A DNA stretch of 48,001 bases. Source: CAVQTK01 sp963716455 (GTDB lineage: Bacteria; Pseudomonadota; Gammaproteobacteria; Coxiellales; Coxiellaceae). The stretch spans positions 1-48,001 of the forward strand of contig CAVQTK010000004.1 of assembly GCA_963716455.1 (NCBI GenBank), read 5' to 3'. Of the stretch, positions 43,633 to 48,001 are shown in pieces. The first letter of the stretch is position 1, and every line of letters starts with the position of its first letter. The notes below the pieces were generated by a model. That model did not search any database. It worked only from the letters and a program-made list of their open reading frames with translations, and was not told the origin of the DNA. The position numbers were made by a program, and so were the translations under genes.

Positions 43633-45077
43633 TTAATCCACACCACCCACTGTCAAAGCATCAATTTTCAAAGTAGGCTGCCCCACTCCCACTGGCACAG
43701 TTTGTCCACCTTTGCCACAGCTACCAATTCCGCAATCTAATTCCAAGTTATTTCCAACCATAGAAATACGTTTCGAAGCAGCAGGCCCATTACCAATTAA
43801 AGTTGCACCTTTAACGGGTGTAGTAATTTTACCTCGCTCAATTAAATATGCTTCGCTGGTAGTAAATACAAACTTACCGGAAGTGGTATCTACTTGACCA
43901 CCTGCAAAATCAACCGCATATATCCCTCGCTCCACCGAAGCAATAATCTCTTCCGGATGATGTTCGCCGGGCAGCAAATAAGTATTAGTCATTCGCGGCT
44001 GAGGCAAATGGGCATAAGATTCACGGCGTCCATTACCCGTTGGTTGCATGCCCATAAGACGAGCGTTGAGACGGTCTTGCATATAATTTTTTAATATGCC
44101 TTTTTCTATCAACACGGTGTTTTGCGCTGGAATGCCTTCATCGTCTATAGTTAACGAACCCCGACGTCCTGGAATAGTTCCATCATCGACAATAGTACAT
44201 AACGGTGAAATGACCTTCTCCTAATCGTCCGCTAAAGATCGAGCTACCCTTACGATTAAAATCTGCTTCCAGACCGTGGCCAACTGCTTCATGTAACAAT
44301 ACTGCCGGCCAACCAGGACCCAAAACCACTGGCATCGTCCCTGCCGGAGCCTCTTTAGCATTAAGGTTAAGTAAAGCCTGCCGGACTGCTTTTTCAGCAT
44401 ATTCTGTAGGTTTTTGTTGATTGGTAAAAATTTCATAACCCGATCTCGCGCCTCCCCCTGCACTGCCCCGTTCTCGGCGCCCCTTTTTCTTCAGCAATAA
44501 CCTTCACCCAAAGACTAACTAAAGGTCGAATATCTGCAGCTAAAACTCCTTCACTGTTTACGAGCAAAATAATATTGTAGCTAGCACTTAAAGTAACCAT
44601 TACTTGTTGAACTCGCGGGTCTAAACTTCGCGCTCTTGAGTCTATTTGGTGTAGTAATGCAATTTTATCTTTTTCAGCCAAAGTATCGATGGGATTTATC
44701 TCCGGGTACAAACGAGGCGCAGCAATTTGTCTTGGCAAACGTGTTAAACCACTATGGCTTCCCCGAGCTATACTTTGTGCTGAATAAGCAGCATTCTGAA
44801 GAGCAGATAGAGCAATTTCATCTGCATAGGCAAATCCGGTTTTTTCACCACTCATCACCCTCAATCCGAAACCTCTGTCAATAGTGAAATCACCCGTTTT
44901 TACAATGCTGTCTTCTAAGGTCCAACTTTCACCACGTGAGGCTTGTAAAAATATATCGGCACTATCAACCGATCTGGTCATAACTTTGCCAAGCACATCT
45001 TCCAGCTGCTGTTCATTTAAATTTGCGGGAACTAATAATGATTGTGTTGCAAATTCTAATGAATTATCTTGATTCAT
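43633..45077 (-). pseudogene. tldD: metalloprotease TldD, two frameshifts
   Basis: TldD with TldE (PmbA) forms a zinc protease that trims unfolded or modified peptides, including microcin B17 in E. coli. The first frame (from 45077) covers the N-terminal domain to KVIAEEKG. One surplus G in the GGGG run near 44478 shifts it; the next frame has GRRERGSAGG and the zinc motif HEAVGHGLEADFNRKGSS. A 2-base loss (or one surplus base) near 44222 shifts it again to EKVISPLCTIVDDGT, RRGSLTIDDEG and the rest to GGVD. Repaired length is about 480 aa, normal. Catalytic motifs remain. Confidence 0.85.
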
Positions 45078-45145
45078 GCGTGTTACCTCGAAAGTTTAGA
45101 AAAATTACAATCTTCTCAATTGTATGGTGGTTATTTCCTAGGATA

Positions 45146-45647
45146 TTATACGACTGCTACTAAATGAAATCTATTTTGATATATATTTAATAATCCAGAA
45201 AGCCAAATTGATGCACTAGAAAAAGCGGTTAACCAAAATTTCCAATAAACGGGGGAATGTTCCACAAACAGCACTACCCATCGATTTATAACCAAATTAA
45301 CTCCAACTAATAATAGCACTAAGCACATCTGTTGAAAAATTGGCATATTCATGAATCTTCGCTGGAGTTTAATAATAAAATAAGCAGTAAAGCAGGTTAA
45401 ATAAGGCTTGCTGACCTAATAAAGTGCCGGTTAAAAAATCCATAAACAGCCCAACACACCAAGCCAAACCAAGAAATCAATGCCAAAGCGGTGCGGCGCT
45501 ACCATTGCCCAAAAAATAACTATTAATAATATCCAACTTGGTCTAGCCCATATCGCCCAATTTGGTAAAGGTAACACAGTCAGCATCATCCCTAATAATA
45601 AACTAATACCAATTATCAGATAGTCTTTCCCCCACTCTTTCCTTCAT
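45146..45647 (-). pseudogene. mreD: rod-shape protein MreD, three frameshifts
   Basis: Inner-membrane partner of MreC and the elongasome. From the ATG at 45647 (two bases after the mreC stop) the frame is MKERVG and breaks at a GGGGG run; the next frame reads KDYLIIGISLLLGMMLTVLP and PHRFGIDFLVW; a shift at a GGG run gives GLFMDFLTGTLLGQQALFNLL (motif GTLLGQ is typical of MreD); a shift at a TTT run gives TAYFIIKLQRRFMNM and the rest. All three are one-base homopolymer changes. Repaired length is about 167 aa. mreB and mreC are intact. Confidence 0.8.
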
Positions 45648-45649
45648 GG

Positions 45650-46525
45650 CTAGTTCCCAAACATAGATTGATTTAATTGTTTTTGCACTGCTATATCAAA
45701 AGACGCTTGCTCAGGCCATGCTAATAGCACCTGTTGCGTTTTATCCATATGAGCAGACGGAATCAACAAGATAGTAGCAAAACGATCTCCTAGCTCCTGA
45801 GATAACTTACTAACTACACCCACTGGATAGCCTACCGGAAATCGCAAACCTAATCCTGAAGCCACATATAAATCGCCTTCTTGGACATCTTTAGTTTCGG
45901 GCACGTTAATTAACTTTAGTTTGCCAGAATAGCCTAAACCAACTGCAATTGCTCGCGAACCGGTGCGATAATTTTGCACTGGCACGGCGCTCTGCATATC
46001 ATTAATTAATAATACCCTACTCGTTAGGGGTCCCACACTAATAACTTGTCCAAGAACTCCATAAGCATCTAACACGGGCTGCCCTAAATAAATATGATCT
46101 TTTACACCTTTATCCAAAATCACTTGTTGAACAAGTGGATCAAGATCTACCGCCAATAATTGAGCAATAACAACTTTTCCAGTGGCTTGTGAAGTCGATT
46201 GCAGTAACTCGCGTAATTGTGCATTCTCACGTTCTAAAGTAAGCAGTTTTTGCAATTTTGATTCCAGGAACACTGCTTGTACTTTTAAACGTGCATTTTC
46301 CTCTAGTAACTGGCGCTGCAATGTAAAACCGGTACTAACCCAATTAATTACTTTTATAGGAGTATCTACTAGAACTTGAATAGGAAAAACCATCACTGAT
46401 AATTTAGCATGCAAATTATGCAGGTATTCAGAGCGATGATCTAAAAACATTAAAATAAGAGCTAGAAAACTCAAGAACAGGGCCTTCGTTCCAGAGACTG
46501 AACTTCGTTTAAAAATCCGCTTAAT
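45650..46525 (-). CDS. mreC: rod-shape-determining protein MreC
   Basis: Periplasmic elongasome organiser: short basic cytosolic tail, one membrane helix (LFLSFLALILMFL), coiled coil (QRQLLEENARLKVQ, ESKLQKLLTLERENAQLREL) and the beta-barrel domain (LGQVISVGPLTSRVLLIND). The usual N-terminus (KRIFKRSSVSGTKALF) is in frame but has no ATG, GTG or TTG; the only fit is ATT at 46525, nine bases after AGGAG. A TTG at 46474 would cut into the membrane helix. So the start is probably ATT, or a mutated ATG. From 46525 the length is 291 aa. mreB lies 23 bases upstream. Confidence 0.85.
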   Translation of the reverse strand: MKRIFKRSSVSGTKALFLSFLALILMFLDHRSEYLHNLHAKLSVMVFPIQVLVDTPIKVINWVSTGFTLQRQLLEENARLKVQAVFLESKLQKLLTLERENAQLRELLQSTSQATGKVVIAQLLAVDLDPLVQQVILDKGVKDHIYLGQPVLDAYGVLGQVISVGPLTSRVLLINDMQSAVPVQNYRTGSRAIAVGLGYSGKLKLINVPETKDVQEGDLYVASGLGLRFPVGYPVGVVSKLSQELGDRFATILLIPSAHMDKTQQVLLAWPEQASFDIAVQKQLNQSMFGN

Positions 46526-46548
46526 AGCCCAGTACTCCTGCTTTTAAA

Positions 46549-47592
46549 CTAATCTCTCGAAACGAAATCGTGACGTGATAATTTCATTAACTCTAAAGCA
46601 CGTCCGCCTCCCCTAGCTACGCATGTCAATGGGTCTTCTGCTACTACTACAGGCAAACCAGTTTCTTCCATTAAGAGCCGATCTAAATCTTTTAGCAAAG
46701 CTCCACCACCTGTTAATACCATTCCACGTTCAGCAATATCAGCAGCTAACTCAGGAGGAGCTTGTTCGAGTGCGCCTCTTACTGCCCCTACAATTCCTGC
46801 CAAAGGTTCTTGAAGTGCTTCTAAGATTTCATTGCTGTTGAGGGTAAAACTACGTGGCACACCTTCCGCCAAGTTTCGTCCACGAACTTCAATTTCCTTT
46901 ATTTCACTACTTGGGAAAGCCGTACCAATTTCATGTTTAATTCGTTCTGCAGTAGACTCACCAATTAAACTACCGTAATTACGCCGAATATAACTGACAA
47001 TTGCTTCATCAAAACGATCACCACCGATCCGAACTGATTCAGCATAAACGATGCCATTGAGCGAAATAATTGCAACTTCGGTGGTCCCTCCACCCACATC
47101 GACTACCATCGAGCCTCTTGCTTCCTCAACTGGAAGTCCAGCACCCATGGCCGCAGCCATAGGTTCTTCAATAAGGTATACTTCTCTTGCTCCTGCTCCA
47201 AGTACAGATTCCTTGATAGCACGTCGCTCTACCTGAGTTGAGCCACATGGTACACAGACTAAAACTCGTGGACTGGGGCGAAAGATTTTTGTCTCATGCA
47301 CTTTATGAATAAAGTGTTGCAACATTTTTTCAGTAATATGGAATGCTGCAATAACCCCATCTTTTAACGGACGAATAGCGGTGATATTTCCGGGAGTCCG
47401 TCCCAGCATTTGTTTGGCTTCTAAACCTACAGCCACTACCCTAGTTTGTGAGGAATAGGAATCTCGTCGTATTGCCGCGACGGAAGGTTCTCGTAACACA
47501 ATCCCTTTATCTCGAATATAAACGAGAGTATTCGCTGTGCCTAAATCAATAGCCATATCATCTGAAAAAAAACCGCGCAGGATCTTAAACAT
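46549..47592 (-). CDS. mreB: rod-shape-determining protein MreB
   Basis: Bacterial actin homologue of 347 aa that guides lateral cell-wall synthesis. ATP-binding motifs are intact: phosphate 1 DLGTANTLVY, phosphate 2 VDVGGGTTEVA and adenosine GMVLTGGGALL. It heads the mreB-mreC-mreD unit and diverges from gatC, the order known from Pseudomonas and relatives. Confidence 0.96.
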   Translation of the reverse strand: MFKILRGFFSDDMAIDLGTANTLVYIRDKGIVLREPSVAAIRRDSYSSQTRVVAVGLEAKQMLGRTPGNITAIRPLKDGVIAAFHITEKMLQHFIHKVHETKIFRPSPRVLVCVPCGSTQVERRAIKESVLGAGAREVYLIEEPMAAAMGAGLPVEEARGSMVVDVGGGTTEVAIISLNGIVYAESVRIGGDRFDEAIVSYIRRNYGSLIGESTAERIKHEIGTAFPSSEIKEIEVRGRNLAEGVPRSFTLNSNEILEALQEPLAGIVGAVRGALEQAPPELAADIAERGMVLTGGGALLKDLDRLLMEETGLPVVVAEDPLTCVARGGGRALELMKLSRHDFVSRD

Positions 47593-47768
47593 AAGGGTGC
47601 TCTCTTGAAATCTGTAAGGAAAATAGTAATTTTAACAGAATTGTGAGTTTATATTCAAATAAATTAAAAAAAATTCTTAAAAACTTATTGATTCACAAAC
47701 ATATATTGAAAATAAAAGTAAGGTTCGCTTATAATCAAATTGGTTTATTACTAATAAAGTGAATTCCC

Positions 47769-48001
47769 ATGAGCATTAATCCACATGAAGTACAAAAAAC
47801 GGCTCACTTAGCGCGTTTAACGGTGAGTGAAACAGAAGTATCATCACTTACTAATGATCTTACTAATATTCTCCAATTAGTTACCAAAATGAACCAAACC
47901 GATGTTTCCTCGATAGAACCACTCGCGCACCCATTGCAAGCTATACAACCTTTACGTCCTGACATTGTAACTGAAATTGACCAGAGAGATTTGTTCTTAC
48001 A
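47769..48001 (+). CDS. gatC: aspartyl/glutamyl-tRNA amidotransferase subunit C, cut by window end
   Basis: The first 77 codons of GatC, the small stabilising subunit of the GatCAB complex that converts Glu-tRNA-Gln or Asp-tRNA-Asn to the amide form. The start MSINPHEVQKTAHLARLTVS and the later MNQTDVSSIEPLAHP with LRPD are typical. Its presence suggests that gatA and gatB follow. The 176 bases between mreB and gatC should hold both promoters; TTGAAA/TATAAT-like AT-rich stretches are there but I do not assign them. Confidence 0.9.
   Translation, partial: MSINPHEVQKTAHLARLTVSETEVSSLTNDLTNILQLVTKMNQTDVSSIEPLAHPLQAIQPLRPDIVTEIDQRDLFL

Noticed and set aside
1..48001. CRISPR array, prophage or secretion-system cluster
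   Set aside because: No regularly spaced repeats, phage structural genes or Dot/Icm-like components were found; the only recombinase stands alone.

Overview
The window looks like the chromosome of a host-associated gammaproteobacterium, probably from the Legionellales/Coxiellaceae neighbourhood. This is inferred from AT-rich sequence, the mreB/gatC divergence, Mpl, LipA/LipB, a DedA-PAP2-LssY fusion, a glycine-zipper surface lipoprotein and a pyrophosphate-type phosphofructokinase; the species is not identifiable by eye. About thirty genes are intact, and about a dozen carry lesions (sohB, prpB, mlaA, nagA, an HlyD-like adaptor, bufB, tldD, mreD and several orphan genes). Most lesions are single-base indels in or beside short homopolymers. 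Either the genome is decaying or the assembly has uncorrected indels. In-frame stop codons in bufB and in an orphan gene at 36.7-37.6 kb favour some real decay, while three indels in the normally essential mreD favour some sequence error.

Layout. 0-6.3 kb (+): palindromic repeat, broken sohB, CDF metal exporter, ubiG, a Sco/thioredoxin-like pair, then a tandem PPi-type and ATP-type phosphofructokinase. 6.3-10.4 kb (-): outer-membrane-like protein, a MITE-like repeat that supplies the pepN stop codon, pepN, cytochrome b561. 10.7-14.4 kb (+): lipB, lipA, DedA-PAP2-LssY. 14.4-18.5 kb (-): an unrecognised membrane-protein locus in decay, frameshifted prpB, mpl. 18.7-20.1 kb (+): broken mlaA, trmL. 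20.2-24.4 kb (-): frameshifted nagA, rhomboid protease, GlcNAc-kinase-like gene, hemB, glycine-zipper lipoprotein. 24.6-27.4 kb: tyrosine recombinase converging on and overlapping bioC, then comF.

27.5-33.8 kb (-) is the most interesting block: a cyclic-nucleotide-binding-domain protein, an HlyD-like adaptor (frameshifted), a C39-peptidase ABC exporter and a second ABC exporter, followed by a 68-residue gene with its own promoter, strong ribosome binding site and terminator. Its product ends in a VAGG double-glycine motif plus a 20-residue basic tail. This looks like an NHLM-type peptide export system with a candidate cognate precursor.

33.9-36.6 kb (+): MHS-family transporter and aldehyde dehydrogenase. 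36.7-37.6 kb (-): decayed orphan with a Cys-His-Asp pattern. 37.7-43.4 kb (-): thyA, lgt, AsmA-like, and a bufferin-type RiPP cluster (bufC, broken bufB, bufA) with a terminator between precursor and enzyme genes. 43.6-47.6 kb (-): tldD (broken), mreD (broken), mreC, mreB, with gatC starting divergently and leaving the window. No tRNA, rRNA or CRISPR array was seen.
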